A stretch of 64,000 nucleotides of DNA from Auanema rhodensis (taxonomy: Eukaryota > Nematoda > Chromadorea > Rhabditida > Rhabditidae): positions 2,604,001-2,668,000 of the forward strand of contig OZ059897.1 in assembly GCA_964057225.1 (NCBI GenBank), given 5' to 3'. This document shows, piece after piece, positions 17,036-31,924 of this stretch. Numbering within the stretch: the first letter of the stretch is position 1; every line of letters begins with the position of its first letter. The notes beneath the pieces are model-generated. The model ran no database searches. It was not told where the DNA came from and saw nothing but the letters and a program-made list of their open reading frames with translations. Both the position numbers and the translations under genes were made by a program.

Positions 17036-20000
17036 ACATGGGAACTCAACATACACTAATGCATTATTTTTCAAACGATCATAACTAATTTTTGTATAGA
17101 GCGTTTCTTAATGTAGTATAGTGCATTCGATGCGGATTTTTAAGCTGCGTTGATCTGTGTTATCAGATTTGAGTTAACTTAAAAATGCACCGAGATATCA
17201 ACTGATATAGGTTCACACATATATCCTCGATTTTCACCCTGAAGAAATGATTTTTTCGTTGAAAAACATTGTCCATCGTCTTCGTCTTGAAAAAAGGAAT
17301 CTAAAAACATCTACTTTTTGTGAAATTATTCAGAAATTTTTCGGGAAAATTTTTGTCAAAATGTTTTTGGAAGCAATGTTGAGTGTACATGGGAACTCAA
17401 CATACACTAATGCATTATTTTTCAAACGATCATAACTAATTTTTGTTCAGATTGTTTTTCATTGTAGTATAGTGCATTCGATGCGGATTTTTAAGATGCG
17501 TTGATCTGTGTTATCAGATTTGAGTTAACTGAAAAATGCACCGAGATATCAACTGATATAGGTTCACACTTATATCCTCGATTTTCACCCTGAAGAAATG
17601 ATTTTTTCGTTGAATAACATTGTCCATCGTCTTCGTCTTGAAAAAAGGAATCTAAAAACATCTACTTTCTGTGAAATTATTTAGAAATTTTTCGGGAAAA
17701 TTTTTGTCAAAATGTTTTTGGAAGCAATGTTGAGTGTACATGGGAACTCAACATACACTAATGCATTATTTTTCAAACGATCATAACTAATTTTTGTATA
17801 GAGCGTTTCTCATTGTAGTATAGTGCATTCGATGCGGATTTTTAAGCTGCGTTGATCTGTGTTATCAGATTTGAGTTAACTTAAAAATGCACCGAGATAT
17901 CAACTGATATAGGTTCACACATATATCCTCGATTTTCACCCTGAAGAAATGATTTTTTCGTTGAAAAACATTGTCCATCGTCTTCGTCTTGAAAAAAGGA
18001 ATCTAAAAACATCTACTTTTTGTGAAATAATTCAGAAATTTTTCGGGAAAATTTTTGTCAAAATGTTTTTGGAAGCAATGTTGAGTGTACATGGGAACTC
18101 AACATACACTAATGCATTATTTTTCAAACGATCATAACTAATTTTTGTTTAGATTGTTTCTCATTGTAGTATAGTGCATTCGATGCGGATTTTCAAGATG
18201 CGTTGATCTGTGTTATCAGATTTGAGTTAACTGAAAAATGCACCGAGATATCAACTGATATAGGTTCACACTTATATCCTCGATTTTCACCCTGAAGAAA
18301 TGATTTTTTCGTTGAATAACATTGTCCATCGTCTTCGTCTTGAAAAAAGGAATCTAAAAACATCTACTTTCTGTGAAATTATTTAGAAATTTTTCGGGAA
18401 AATTTTTGTCAAAATGTTTTTGGAAGCAATGTTGAGTGTACATGGGAACTCAACATACACTAATGCATTATTTTTCAAACGATCATAACTAATTTTTGTA
18501 TAGAGCGTTTCTTAATGTAGTATAGTGCATTCGATGCGGATTTTTAAGCTGCGTTGATCTGTGTTATCAGATTTGAGTTAACTTAAAAATGCACCGAGTA
18601 ATCAACTGATATATGTTCACACTTATATCCTCGATTTTCACCCTGAAGAAAGGATTTTTTCGTTCAATAACATTGTCCATCGTCTTCGTCTTGAAAAAAG
18701 GAATCTAAAAACATCAACTTTTTGTGAAATTATTCAGAAATTTTTCGGGAAAATTTTTGTCAAAATGTTTTTGGAAGCAATGTTGAGTGTACATGGGAAC
18801 TCAACATACACTAATGCATTATTTTTCAAACGATCATAACTAATTTTTGTATAGAGCGTTTCTCATTGTAGTATAGTGCATTCGATGCGGATTTTTAAGC
18901 TGCGTTGATCTGTGTTATCAGATTTGAGTTAACTTAAAAATGCACCGAGTAATCAACTGATATAGGTTCACACTTATATCCTCGATTTTCACCCTGAAGA
19001 ATTAATTTTTTCGTTGAATAACATTGTCCATCGTCTTTGCCTTGAAAAAAGAAATCTAAAAACTCCTACTTTTTGTGAAATTATTTAGAAATTTTTCGGG
19101 AAAATTTTTGTCACAATGTTTTTGGAAGCAATGTTGAGTGTACATGGGAACTCAGCATACACTAATGCATTATTTTTCAAACGATCATAACTAATTTTTG
19201 TATAGAGCGTTTCTCAATGTAGTATAGTGCATTCGATGCGGATTTTTAAGCTGCGTTGATCTGTGTTTTCAGATTTGCGCTAGCTTAAAAATGCACCGAG
19301 TAATCAACTGATATAGGTTCACACTTATATCCTCGATTTTCACCCTGAAGAATTAATTTTTTCGTTGAATAACATTGTCCACCGTCTTTGCCTTGAAAAA
19401 AGAAATCTAAAAACTCCTACTTTTTGTGAAATTATTTAGAAATTTTTCCTTGAAAATTTTTGTCACAATGTTTTTGGAAGCAATGTTGAGTGTACATGGG
19501 AACTCAACATACACTAATGCATTATTTTTCAAACGATCATAACTAATTTTTGTATAGAGCGTTTCTTAATGTAGTATAGTGCATTTGATGCGGATTTTTA
19601 AGCTGTGTTGATCTGTGTTATCAGATTTGAGTTAGCTTAAAAATGCACCGAGATATCAACTGATATAGGTTCACACTTATATCCTCGATTTTCACCCTGA
19701 AGAAATGATTTTTTCGTTGAATAACATTGTCCATCGTCTTCGTCTTGAAAAAAGGAATCTAAAAACATCTACTTTCTGTGAAATTATTTAGAAATTTTTC
19801 GGGAAAATTTTTGTCAAAATGTTTTTGGAAGCAATGTTGAGTGTACATGGGAACTCAACATACACTAATGCATTATTTTTCAAACGATCATAACTAATTT
19901 TTGTATAGAGCGTTTCTCATTGTAGTATAGTGCATTCGATGCGGATTTTTAAGTTGCGTTGATCTGTGTTATCAGATTTGAGTTAGCTTAAAAATGCACC

Positions 20001-20289
20001 GAGATATCAACTGATATATGTTCACACTTATATCCTCGATTTTCACCCTGAAGAAAGGATTTTTTCGTTCAATAACATTGTCCATCGTCTTCGTCTTGAA
20101 AAAAGGAATCTAAAAACATCAACTTTTTGTGAAATTATTCAGAAATTTTTCGGGAAAATTTTTGTCAAAATGTTTTTGGAAGCAATGTTGAGTGTACATG
20201 GGAATTCAACATACACTAATGCATTATTTTTCAAACGATCATAACTAATTTTTGTATAGAGCGTTTCTCATTGTAGTATAGTGCATTCG

Positions 20290-22740
20290 ATGCGGATTTT
20301 TAAGCTGCGTTGATCTGTGTTATCAGATTTGAGTTAACTTAAAAATGCACCGAGTAATCAACTGATATAGGTTCACACTTATATCCTCGATTTTCACCCT
20401 GAAGAATTAATTTTTTCGTTGAATAACATTGTCCATCGTCTTTGCCTTGAAAAAAGAAATCTGAATACTCCTACTTTTTGTGAAATTATTTAGAAATTTT
20501 TCGGGAAAATTTTGTCACAATGTTTTTGGAAGCAATGTTGAGTGTACATGGGAACTCAGCATACACTAATGCATTATTTTTCAAACGATCATAACTAATT
20601 TTTGTATAGAGCGTTTCTCAATGTAGTATAGTGCATTCGATGCGGATTTTTAAGCTGCGTTGATCTGTGTTATCAGATTTGAGTTAGCTTAAAAATGCAC
20701 CGAGATATCAACTGATATATGTTCACACTTATATCCTCGATTTTCACCCTGAAGAAAGGATTTTTTCGTTGAATAACATTGTCCATCGTCTTCGTCTTGA
20801 AAAAAGGAATCTAAAAACATCTACTTTTTGTGAAATTATTCAGAAATTTTTCGGGAAAATTTTTGTCAAAATGTTTTTGGAAGCAATGTTGAGTGTACAT
20901 GGGAACTCAACATACACTAATGCATTATTTTTCAAACGATCATAACTAATTTTTGTATAGAGCGTTTCTCATTGTAGTATAGTGCATTCGATGCGGATTT
21001 TTAAGCTGCGTTGATCTGTGTTATCAGATTTGAGTTAACTTAAAAATGCACCGAGTAATCAACTGATATAGGTTCACACTTATATCCTCGATTTTCACCC
21101 TGAAGAATTAATTTTTTCGTTGAATAACATTGTCCATCGTCTTTGCCTTGAAAAAAGAAATCTAAAAACTCCTACTTTTTGTGAAATTATTTAGAAATTT
21201 TTCGGGAAAATTTTTGTCACAATGTTTTTGGAAGCAATGTTGAGTGTACATGGGAACTCAGCATACACTAATGCATTATTTTTCAAACGATCATAACTAA
21301 TTTTTGTATAGAGCGTTTCTCAATGTAGTATAGTGCATTCGATGCGGATTTTTAAGCTGCGTTGATCTGTGTTATCAGATTTGCGCTAGCTTAAAAATGC
21401 ACCGAGTAATCAACTGATATAGGTTCACACTTATATCCTCGATTTTCACCCTGAAGAATTAATTTTTTCGTTGAATAACATTGTCCACCGTCTTTGCCTT
21501 GAAAAAAGAAATCTAAAAACTCCTACTTTTTGTGAAATTATTTAGAAATTTTTCCTTGAAAATTTTTGTCACAATGTTTTTGGAAGCAATGTTGAGTGTA
21601 CATGGGAACTCAACATACACTAATGCATTATTTTTCAAACGATCATAACTAATTTTTGTATAGAGCGTTTCTTAATGTAGTATAGTGCATTCGATGCGGA
21701 TTTTTAAGCTGCGTTGATCTGTGTTATCAGATTTGAGTTAGCTTAAAAATGCACCGAGATATCAACTGATATATGTTCACACTTATATCCTCGATTTTCA
21801 CCCTGAAGAAATGATTTTTTCGTTGAATAACATTGTCCATCGTCTTCGTCTTGAAAAAAGGAATCTAAAAACATCTACTTTTTGTGAAATTATTTAGAAA
21901 TTTTTCGGGAAAATTTTTGTCAAAATGTTTTTGGAAGCAATGTTGAGTGTACATGGGAACTCAACATACACTAATGCATTATTTTTCAAACGATCATAAC
22001 TAATTTTTGTATAGAGCGTTTCTCAATGTAGTATAGTGCATTCGATGCGGATTTGTAAGCTGCGTTGATCTGTGTTATCAGATTTGAGTTAACTTAAAAA
22101 TGCACCGAGATATCAACTGATATATGTTCACACTTATATCCTCGATTTTCACCCTGAAGAAATGATTTTTTCGTTGAAAAACATTGTCCATCGTATTTGT
22201 CTTGAAAAAAGGAATCTAAAAACATCTACTTTTTGTGAAATTATTTAGAAATTTTTCGGGAAAATTTTTGTCAAAATGTTTTTGGAAGCAATGTTGAGTG
22301 TACATGGGAACTCAACATACACTAATGCATTATTTTTCAAACGATCATAACTAATTTTTGTATAGAGCGTTTCTCAATGTAGTATAGTGCATTCGATGCG
22401 GATTTTTAAGCTGCGTTGATCTGTGTTATCAGATTTGAGTTAACTTAAAAATGCACCGAGATATCAACTGATATAGGTTCACACATATATCCTCGATTTT
22501 CACCCTGAAGAAATGATTTTTTCGTTGAAAAACATTGTCCATCGTCTTCGTCTTGAAAAAAGGAATCTAAAAACATCTACTTTTTGTGAAATTATTCAGA
22601 AATTTTTCGGGAAAATTTTTGTCAAAATGTTTTTGGAAGCAATGTTGAGTGTACATGGGAACTCAACATACACTAATGCATTATTTTTCAAACGATCATA
22701 ACTAATTTTTGTTTAGATTGTTTCTCATTGTAGTATAGTG
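20290..22740 (+). repeat. Segmental duplication inside the array, copy 1 (partner about 25554-28004)
   Basis: Monomer order B (with a 1-bp deletion, aaaattttg), D, B, B2, A2, A1, K recurs with an offset of 5264 bp. Shared rare variants include the 1-bp deletion (about 20510 and 25774) and gatttgtaag (about 22051 and 27318). The copies are not identical; one patch near 26646-26690 in the partner carries a family C head. Confidence 0.65.
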
Positions 22741-22929
22741 CATTCGATGCGGATTTTTAAGATGCGTTGATCTGTGTTATCAGATTTGAGTTAACTGAAA
22801 AATGCACCGAGATATCAACTGATATAGGTTCACACTTATATCCTCGATTTTCACCCTGAAGAAATGATTTTTTCGTTGAATAACATTGTCCATCGTCTTC
22901 GTCTTGAAAAAAGGAATCTAAAAACATCT

Positions 22930-25605
22930 ACTTTCTGTGAAATAATTCAGAAATTTTTCGGGAAAATTTTTGTCAAAATGTTTTTGGAAGCAATGTTGAG
23001 TGTACATGGGAACTCAACATACACTAATGCATTATTTTTCAAACGATCATAACTAATTTTTGTTTAGATTGTTTCTTATTGTAGTATAGTGCATTCGATG
23101 CGGATTTTTAAGATGCGTTGATCTGTGTTATCAGATTTGAGTTAACTGAAAAATGCACCGAGATATCAACTGATATAGGTTCACACTTATATCCTCGATT
23201 TTCACCCTGAAGAAATGATTTTTTCGTTGAATAACATTGTCCATCGTCTTCGTCTTGAAAAAAGGAATCTAAAAACATCTACTTTCTGTGAAATTATTTA
23301 GAAATTTTTCGGGAAAATTTTTGTCAAAATGTTTTTGGAAGCAATGTTGAGTGTACATGGGAACTCAACATACACTAATGCATTATTTTTCAAACGATCA
23401 TAACTAATTTTTGTATAGAGCGTTTCTCATTGTAGTATAGTGCATTCGATGCGGATTTTTAAGCTGCGTTGATCTGTGTTATCAGATTTGAGTTAACTTA
23501 AAAATGCACCGAGATATCAACTGATATATGTTCACACTTATATCCTCGATTTTCACCCTGAAGAAAGGATTTTTTCGTTCAATAACATTGTCCATCGTCT
23601 TCGTCTTGAAAAAAGGAATCTAAAAACATCAACTTTTTGTGAAATTATTCAGAAATTTTTCGGGAAAATTTTTGTCAAAATGTTTTTGGAAGCAATGTTG
23701 AGTGTACATGGGAACTCAACATACACTAATGCATTATTTTTCAAACGATCATAACTAATTTTTGTATAGAGCGTTTCTCATTGTAGTATAGTGCATTCGA
23801 TGCGGATTTTTAAGCTGCGTTGATCTGTGTTATCAGATTTGAGTTAACTTAAAAATGCACCGAGTAATCAACTGATATAGGTTCACACTTATATCCTCGA
23901 TTTTCACCCTGAAGAATTAATTTTTTCGTTGAATAACATTGTCCATCGTCTTTGCCTTGAAAAAAGAAATCTGAATACTCCTACTTTTTGTGAAATTATT
24001 TAGAAATTTTTCGGGAAAATTTTTGTCACAATGTTTTTGGAAGCAATGTTGAGTGTACATGGGAACTCAGCATACACTAATGCATTATTTTTCAAACGAT
24101 CATAACTAATTTTTGTATAGAGCGTTTCTCAATGTAGTATAGTGCATTCGATGCGGATTTTTAAGCTGCGTTGATCTGTGTTATCAGATTTGAATTAGCT
24201 TAAAAATGCACCGAGATATCAACTGATATATGTTCACACTTATATCCTCGATTTTCACCCTGAAGAAAGGATTTTTTCGTTGAATAACATTGTCCATCGT
24301 CTTCGTCTTGAAAAAAGGAATCTAAAAACATCTACTTTCTGTGAAATTATTCAGAAATTTTTCGGTAAAATTTTTGTCAAAATGTTTTTGGAAGCAATGT
24401 TGAGTGTACATGGGAACTCAACATACACTAATGCATTATTTTTCAAACGATCATAACTAATTTTTGTATAGAGCGTTTCTCATTGTAGTATAGTGCATTC
24501 GATGCGGATTTTTAAGCTGCGTTGATCTGTGTTATCAGATTTGAGTTAACTTAAAAATGCACCGAGTAATCAACTGATATAGGTTCACACATATATCCTC
24601 GATTTTCACCCTGAAGAATTAATTTTTTCGTTGAATAACATTGTCCATCGTCTTTGCCTTGAAAAAAGAAATCTAAAAACTCCTACTTTTTGTGAAATTA
24701 TTTAGAAATTTTTCGGGAAAATTTTTGTCACAATGTTTTTGGAAGCAATGTTGAGTGTACATGGGAACTCAGCATACACTAATGCATTATTTTTCAAACG
24801 ATCATAACTAATTTTTGTATAGAGCGTTTCTCAATGTAGTATAGTGCATTCGATGCGGATTTTTAAGCTGCGTTGATCTGTGTTATCAGATTTGCGCTAG
24901 CTTAAAAATGCACCGAGTAATCAACTGATATAGGTTCACACTTATATCCTCGATTTTCACCCTGAAGAATTAATTTTTTCGTTGAATAACATTGTCCATC
25001 GTCTTTGCCTTGAAAAAAGAAATCTAAAAACTCCTACTTTTTGTGAAATTATTTAGAAATTTTTCGGGAAAATTTTTGTCACAATGTTTTTGGAAGCAAT
25101 GTTGAGTGTACATGGGAACTCAGCATACACTAATGCATTATTTTTCAAACGATCATAACTAATTTTTGTATAGAGCGTTTCTCAATGTAGTATAGTGCAT
25201 TCGATGCGGATTTTTAAGCTGCGTTGATCTGTGTTATCAGATTTGCGCTAGCTTAAAAATGCACCGAGTAATCAACTGATATAGGTTCACACTTATATCC
25301 TCGATTTTCACCCTGAAGAATTAATTTTTTCGTTGAATAACATTGTCCACCGTCTTTGCCTTGAAAAAAGAATACTAAAAACTCCTACTTTTTGTGAAAT
25401 TATTTAGAAATTTTTCCTTGAAAATTTTTGTCACAATGTTTTTGGAAGCAATGTTGAGTGTACATGGGAACTCAACATACACTAATGCATTATTTTTCAA
25501 ACGATCATAACTAATTTTTGTATAGAGCGTTTCTTAATGTAGTATAGTGCATTCGATGCGGATTTTTAAGCTGCGTTGATCTGTGTTATCAGATTTGAGT
25601 TAACT
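22930..25605 (+). repeat. Segmental duplication inside the array, copy 1 (partner about 29249-31924)
   Basis: About 2.7 kb repeated at offset 6319 (18 monomers plus 1). Shared private variants are gtttcttattg (about 23070 and 29389), tgaattagct (24191 and 30510), ttcggtaaaa (24361 and 30680) and aagaatactaaaa (around 25371 and 31690). The copies diverge after gagttaac versus gagttagc near 25605 and 31924. Confidence 0.8.
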
Positions 25606-28004
25606 TAAAAATGCACCGAGTAATCAACTGATATAGGTTCACACTTATATCCTCGATTTTCACCCTGAAGAATTAATTTTTTCGTTGAATAACATTGTCC
25701 ATCGTCTTTGCCTTGAAAAAAGAAATCTGAATACTCCTACTTTTTGTGAAATTATTTAGAAATTTTTCGGGAAAATTTTGTCACAATGTTTTTGGAAGCA
25801 ATGTTGAGTGTACATGGGAACTCAGCATACACTAATGCATTATTTTTCAAACGATCATAACTAATTTTTGTATAGAGCGTTTCTCAATGTAGTATAGTGC
25901 ATTCGATGCGGATTTTTAAGCTGCGTTGATCTGTGTTATCAGATTTGAGTTAGCTTAAAAATGCACCGAGATATCAACTGATATATGTTCACACTTATAT
26001 CCTCGATTTTCACCCTGAAGAAAGGATTTTTTCGTTGAATAACATTGTCCATCGTCTTCGTCTTGAAAAAAGGAATCTGAATACATCTACTTTTTGTGAA
26101 ATTATTCAGAAATTTTTCGGGAAAATTTTTGTCAAAATGTTTTTGGAAGCAATGTTGAGTGTACATGGGAACTCAACATACACTAATGCATTATTTTTCA
26201 AACGATCATAACTAATTTTTGTATAGAGCGTTTCTCATTGTAGTATAGTGCATTCGATGCGGATTTTTAAGCTGCGTTGATCTGTGTTATCAGATTTGAG
26301 TTAACTTAAAAATGCACCGAGTAATCAACTGATATAGGTTCACACTTATATCCTCGATTTTCACCCTGAAGAATTAATTTTTTCGTTGAATAACATTGTC
26401 CATCGTCTTTGCCTTGAAAAAAGAAATCTAAAAACTCCTACTTTTTGTGAAATTATTTAGAAATTTTTCGGGAAAATTTTTGTCACAATGTTTTTGGAAG
26501 CAATGTTGAGTGTACATGGGAACTCAGCATACACTAATGCATTATTTTTCAAACGATCATAACTAATTTTTGTATAGAGCGTTTCTCAATGTAGTATAGT
26601 GCATTCGATGCGGATTTTTAAGCTGCGTTGATCTGTGTTATCAGATTTGAGTTAACTGAAAAATGCACCGAGATATCAACTGATATAGGTTCACACTTAT
26701 ATCCTCGATTTTCACCCTGAAGAATTAATTTTTTCGTTGAATAACATTGTCCACCGTCTTTGCCTTGAAAAAAGAAATCTAGAAACTCCTACTTTTTGTG
26801 AAATTATTTAGAAATTTTTCCTTGAAAATTTTTGTCACAATGTTTTTGGAAGCAATGTTGAGTGTACATGGGAACTCAACATACACTAATGCATTATTTT
26901 TCAAACGATCATAACTAATTTTTGTATAGAGCGTTTCTTAATGTAGTATAGTGCATTCGATGCGGATTTTTAAGCTGCGTTGATCTGTGTTATCAGATTT
27001 GAGTTAGCTTAAAAATGCACCGAGATATCAACTGATATATGTTCACACTTATATCCTCGATTTTCACCCTGAAGAAATGATTTTTTCGTTGAATAACATT
27101 GTCCATCGTCTTCGTCTTGAAAAAAGGAATCTAAAAACATCTACTTTTTGTGAAATTATTTAGAAATTTTTCGGGAAAATTTTTGTCAAAATGTTTTTGG
27201 AAGCAATGTTGAGTGTACATGGGAACTCAACATACACTAATGCATTATTTTTCAAACGATCATAACTAATTTTTGTATAGAGCGTTTCTCAATGTAGTAT
27301 AGTGCATTCGATGCGGATTTGTAAGCTGCGTTGATCTGTGTTATCAGATTTGAGTTAACTTAAAAATGCACCGAGATATCAACTGATATATGTTCACACT
27401 TATATCCTCGATTTTCACCCTGAAGAAATGATTTTTTCGTTGAAAAACATTGTCCATCGTATTCGTCTTGAAAAAAGGAATCTAAAAACATCTACTTTTT
27501 GTGAAATTATTTAGAAATTTTTCGGGAAAATTTTTGTCAAAATGTTTTTGGAAGCAATGTTGAGTGTACATGGGAACTCAACATACACTAATGCATTATT
27601 TTTCAAACGATCATAACTAATTTTTGTATAGAGCGTTTCTCAATGTAGTATAGTGCATTCGATGCGGATTTTTAAGCTGCGTTGATCTGTGTTATCAGAT
27701 TTGAGTTAACTTAAAAATGCACCGAGATATCAACTGATATAGGTTCACACATATATCCTCGATTTTCACCCTGAAGAAATGATTTTTTCGTTGAAAAACA
27801 TTGTCCATCGTCTTCGTCTTGAAAAAAGGAATCTAAAAACATCTACTTTTTGTGAAATAATTCAGAAATTTTTCGGGAAAATTTTTGTCAAAATGTTTTT
27901 GGAAGCAATGTTGAGTGTACATGGGAACTCAACATACACTAATGCATTATTTTTCAAACGATCATAACTAATTTTTGTTTAGATTGTTTCTTATTGTAGT
28001 ATAG
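25554..28004 (+). repeat. Segmental duplication inside the array, copy 2 (partner about 20290-22740)
   Basis: Second copy of the seven-monomer block at offset 5264. The B2 monomer here reads gagttaactgaaaaatg with cgagatatcaac where copy 1 has gcgctagc with cgagtaatc, a short patch best explained by gene conversion. Confidence 0.65.
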
Positions 28005-29248
28005 TGCATTCGATGCGGATTTGTAAGCTGCGTTGATCTGTGTTATCAGATTTGAGTTAACTTAAAAATGCACCGAGATATCAACTGATATATGTTCACA
28101 CTTATATCCTCGATTTTCACCCTGAAGAAATGATTTTTTCGTTGAAAAACATTGTCCATCGTATTCGTCTTGAAAAAAGGAATCTAAAAACATCTACTTT
28201 TTGTGAAATTATTTAGAAATTTTTCGGGAAAATTTTTGTCAAAATGTTTTTGGAAGCAATGTTGAGTGTACATGGGAACTCAACATACACTAATGCATTA
28301 TTTTTCAAACGATCATAACTAATTTTTGTATAGAGCGTTTCTCAATGTAGTATAGTGCATTCGATGCGGATTTTTAAGCTGCGTTGATCTGTGTTATCAG
28401 ATTTGAGTTAACTTAAAAATGCACCGAGATATCAACTGATATAGGTTCACACATATATCCTCGATTTTCACCCTGAAGAAATGATTTTTTCGTTGAAAAA
28501 CATTGTCCATCGTCTTCGTCTTGAAAAAAGGAATCTAAAAACATCTACTTTTTGTGAAATTATTCAGAAATTTTTCGGGAAAATTTTTGTCAAAATGTTT
28601 TTGGAAGCAATGTTGAGTGTACATGGGAACTCAACATACACTAATGCATTATTTTTCAAACGATCATAACTAATTTTTGTTTAGATTGTTTCTCATTGTA
28701 GTATAGTGCATTCGATGCGGATTTTTAAGATGCGTTGATCTGTGTTATCAGATTTGAGTTAACTGAAAAATGCACCGAGATATCAACTGATATAGGTTCA
28801 CACTTATATCCTCGATTTTCACCCTGAAGAAATGATTTTTTCGTTGAATAACATTGTCCATCGTCTTCGTCTTGAAAAAAGGAATCTAAAAACATCTACT
28901 TTCTGTGAAATTATTTAGAAATTTTTCGGGAAAATTTTTGTCAAAATGTTTTTGGAAGCAATGTTGAGTGTACATGGGAACTCAACATACACTAATGCAT
29001 TATTTTTCAAACGATCATAACTAATTTTTGTATAGAGCGTTTCTCATTGTAGTATAGTGCATTCGATGCGGATTTTTAAGCTGCGTTGATCTGTGTTATC
29101 AGATTTGAGTTAACTTAAAAATGCACCGAGATATCAACTGATATAGGTTCACACATATATCCTCGATTTTCACCCTGAAGAAATGATTTTTTCGTTGAAA
29201 AACATTGTCCATCGTCTTCGTCTTGAAAAAAGGAATCTAAAAACATCT

Positions 29249-31924
29249 ACTTTTTGTGAAATAATTCAGAAATTTTTCGGGAAAATTTTTGTCAAAATGT
29301 TTTTGGAAGCAATGTTGAGTGTACATGGGAACTCAACATACACTAATGCATTATTTTTCAAACGATCATAACTAATTTTTGTTTAGATTGTTTCTTATTG
29401 TAGTATAGTGCATTCGATGCGGATTTTTAAGATGCGTTGATCTGTGTTATCAGATTTGAGTTAACTGAAAAATGCACCGAGATATCAACTGATATAGGTT
29501 CACACTTATATCCTCGATTTTCACCCTGAAGAAATGATTTTTTCGTTGAATAACATTGTCCATCGTCTTCGTCTTGAAAAAAGGAATCTAAAAACATCTA
29601 CTTTCTGTGAAATTATTTAGAAATTTTTCGGGAAAATTTTTGTCAAAATGTTTTTGGAAGCAATGTTGAGTGTACATGGGAACTCAACATACACTAATGC
29701 ATTATTTTTCAAACGATCATAACTAATTTTTGTATAGAGCGTTTCTCATTGTAGTATAGTGCATTCGATGCGGATTTTTAAGCTGCGTTGATCTGTGTTA
29801 TCAGATTTGAGTTAACTTAAAAATGCACCGAGATATCAACTGATATATGTTCACACTTATATCCTCGATTTTCACCCTGAAGAAAGGATTTTTTCGTTCA
29901 ATAACATTGTCCATCGTCTTCGTCTTGAAAAAAGGAATCTAAAAACATCAACTTTTTGTGAAATTATTCAGAAATTTTTCGGGAAAATTTTTGTCAAAAT
30001 GTTTTTGGAAGCAATGTTGAGTGTACATGGGAACTCAACATACACTAATGCATTATTTTTCAAACGATCATAACTAATTTTTGTATAGAGCGTTTCTCAT
30101 TGTAGTATAGTGCATTCGATGCGGATTTTTAAGCTGCGTTGATCTGTGTTATCAGATTTGAGTTAACTTAAAAATGCACCGAGTAATCAACTGATATAGG
30201 TTCACACTTATATCCTCGATTTTCACCCTGAAGAATTAATTTTTTCGTTGAATAACATTGTCCATCGTCTTTGCCTTGAAAAAAGAAATCTGAATACTCC
30301 TACTTTTTGTGAAATTATTTAGAAATTTTTCGGGAAAATTTTTGTCACAATGTTTTTGGAAGCAATGTTGAGTGTACATGGGAACTCAGCATACACTAAT
30401 GCATTATTTTTCAAACGATCATAACTAATTTTTGTATAGAGCGTTTCTCAATGTAGTATAGTGCATTCGATGCGGATTTTTAAGCTGCGTTGATCTGTGT
30501 TATCAGATTTGAATTAGCTTAAAAATGCACCGAGATATCAACTGATATATGTTCACACTTATATCCTCGATTTTCACCCTGAAGAAAGGATTTTTTCGTT
30601 GAATAACATTGTCCATCGTCTTCGTCTTGAAAAAAGGAATCTAAAAACATCTACTTTCTGTGAAATTATTCAGAAATTTTTCGGTAAAATTTTTGTCAAA
30701 ATGTTTTTGGAAGCAATGTTGAGTGTACATGGGAACTCAACATACACTAATGCATTATTTTTCAAACGATCATAACTAATTTTTGTATAGAGCGTTTCTC
30801 ATTGTAGTATAGTGCATTCGATGCGGATTTTTAAGCTGCGTTGATCTGTGTTATCAGATTTGAGTTAACTTAAAAATGCACCGAGTAATCAACTGATATA
30901 GGTTCACACATATATCCTCGATTTTCACCCTGAAGAATTAATTTTTTCGTTGAATAACATTGTCCATCGTCTTTGCCTTGAAAAAAGAAATCTAAAAACT
31001 CCTACTTTTTGTGAAATTATTTAGAAATTTTTCGGGAAAATTTTTGTCACAATGTTTTTGGAAGCAATGTTGAGTGTACATGGGAACTCAGCATACACTA
31101 ATGCATTATTTTTCAAACGATCATAACTAATTTTTGTATAGAGCGTTTCTCAATGTAGTATAGTGCATTCGATGCGGATTTTTAAGCTGCGTTGATCTGT
31201 GTTATCAGATTTGCGCTAGCTTAAAAATGCACCGAGTAATCAACTGATATAGGTTCACACTTATATCCTCGATTTTCACCCTGAAGAATTAATTTTTTCG
31301 TTGAATAACATTGTCCATCGTCTTTGCCTTGAAAAAAGAAATCTAAAAACTCCTACTTTTTGTGAAATTATTTAGAAATTTTTCGGGAAAATTTTTGTCA
31401 CAATGTTTTTGGAAGCAATGTTGAGTGTACATGGGAACTCAGCATACACTAATGCATTATTTTTCAAACGATCATAACTAATTTTTGTATAGAGCGTTTC
31501 TCAATGTAGTATAGTGCATTCGATGCGGATTTTTAAGCTGCGTTGATCTGTGTTATCAGATTTGCGCTAGCTTAAAAATGCACCGAGTAATCAACTGATA
31601 TAGGTTCACACTTATATCCTCGATTTTCACCCTGAAGAATTAATTTTTTCGTTGAATAACATTGTCCACCGTCTTTGCCTTGAAAAAAGAATACTAAAAA
31701 CTCCTACTTTTTGTGAAATTATTTAGAAATTTTTCCTTGAAAATTTTTGTCACAATGTTTTTGGAAGCAATGTTGAGTGTACATGGGAACTCAACATACA
31801 CTAATGCATTATTTTTCAAACGATCATAACTAATTTTTGTATAGAGCGTTTCTTAATGTAGTATAGTGCATTCGATGCGGATTTTTAAGCTGCGTTGATC
31901 TGTGTTATCAGATTTGAGTTAGCT
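29249..31924 (+). repeat. Segmental duplication inside the array, copy 2 (partner about 22930-25605)
   Basis: Second copy at offset 6319; monomer order after the junction is C, D, B, D, B, B, B2. All four private variants listed for the partner are present at the matching positions. Confidence 0.8.
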
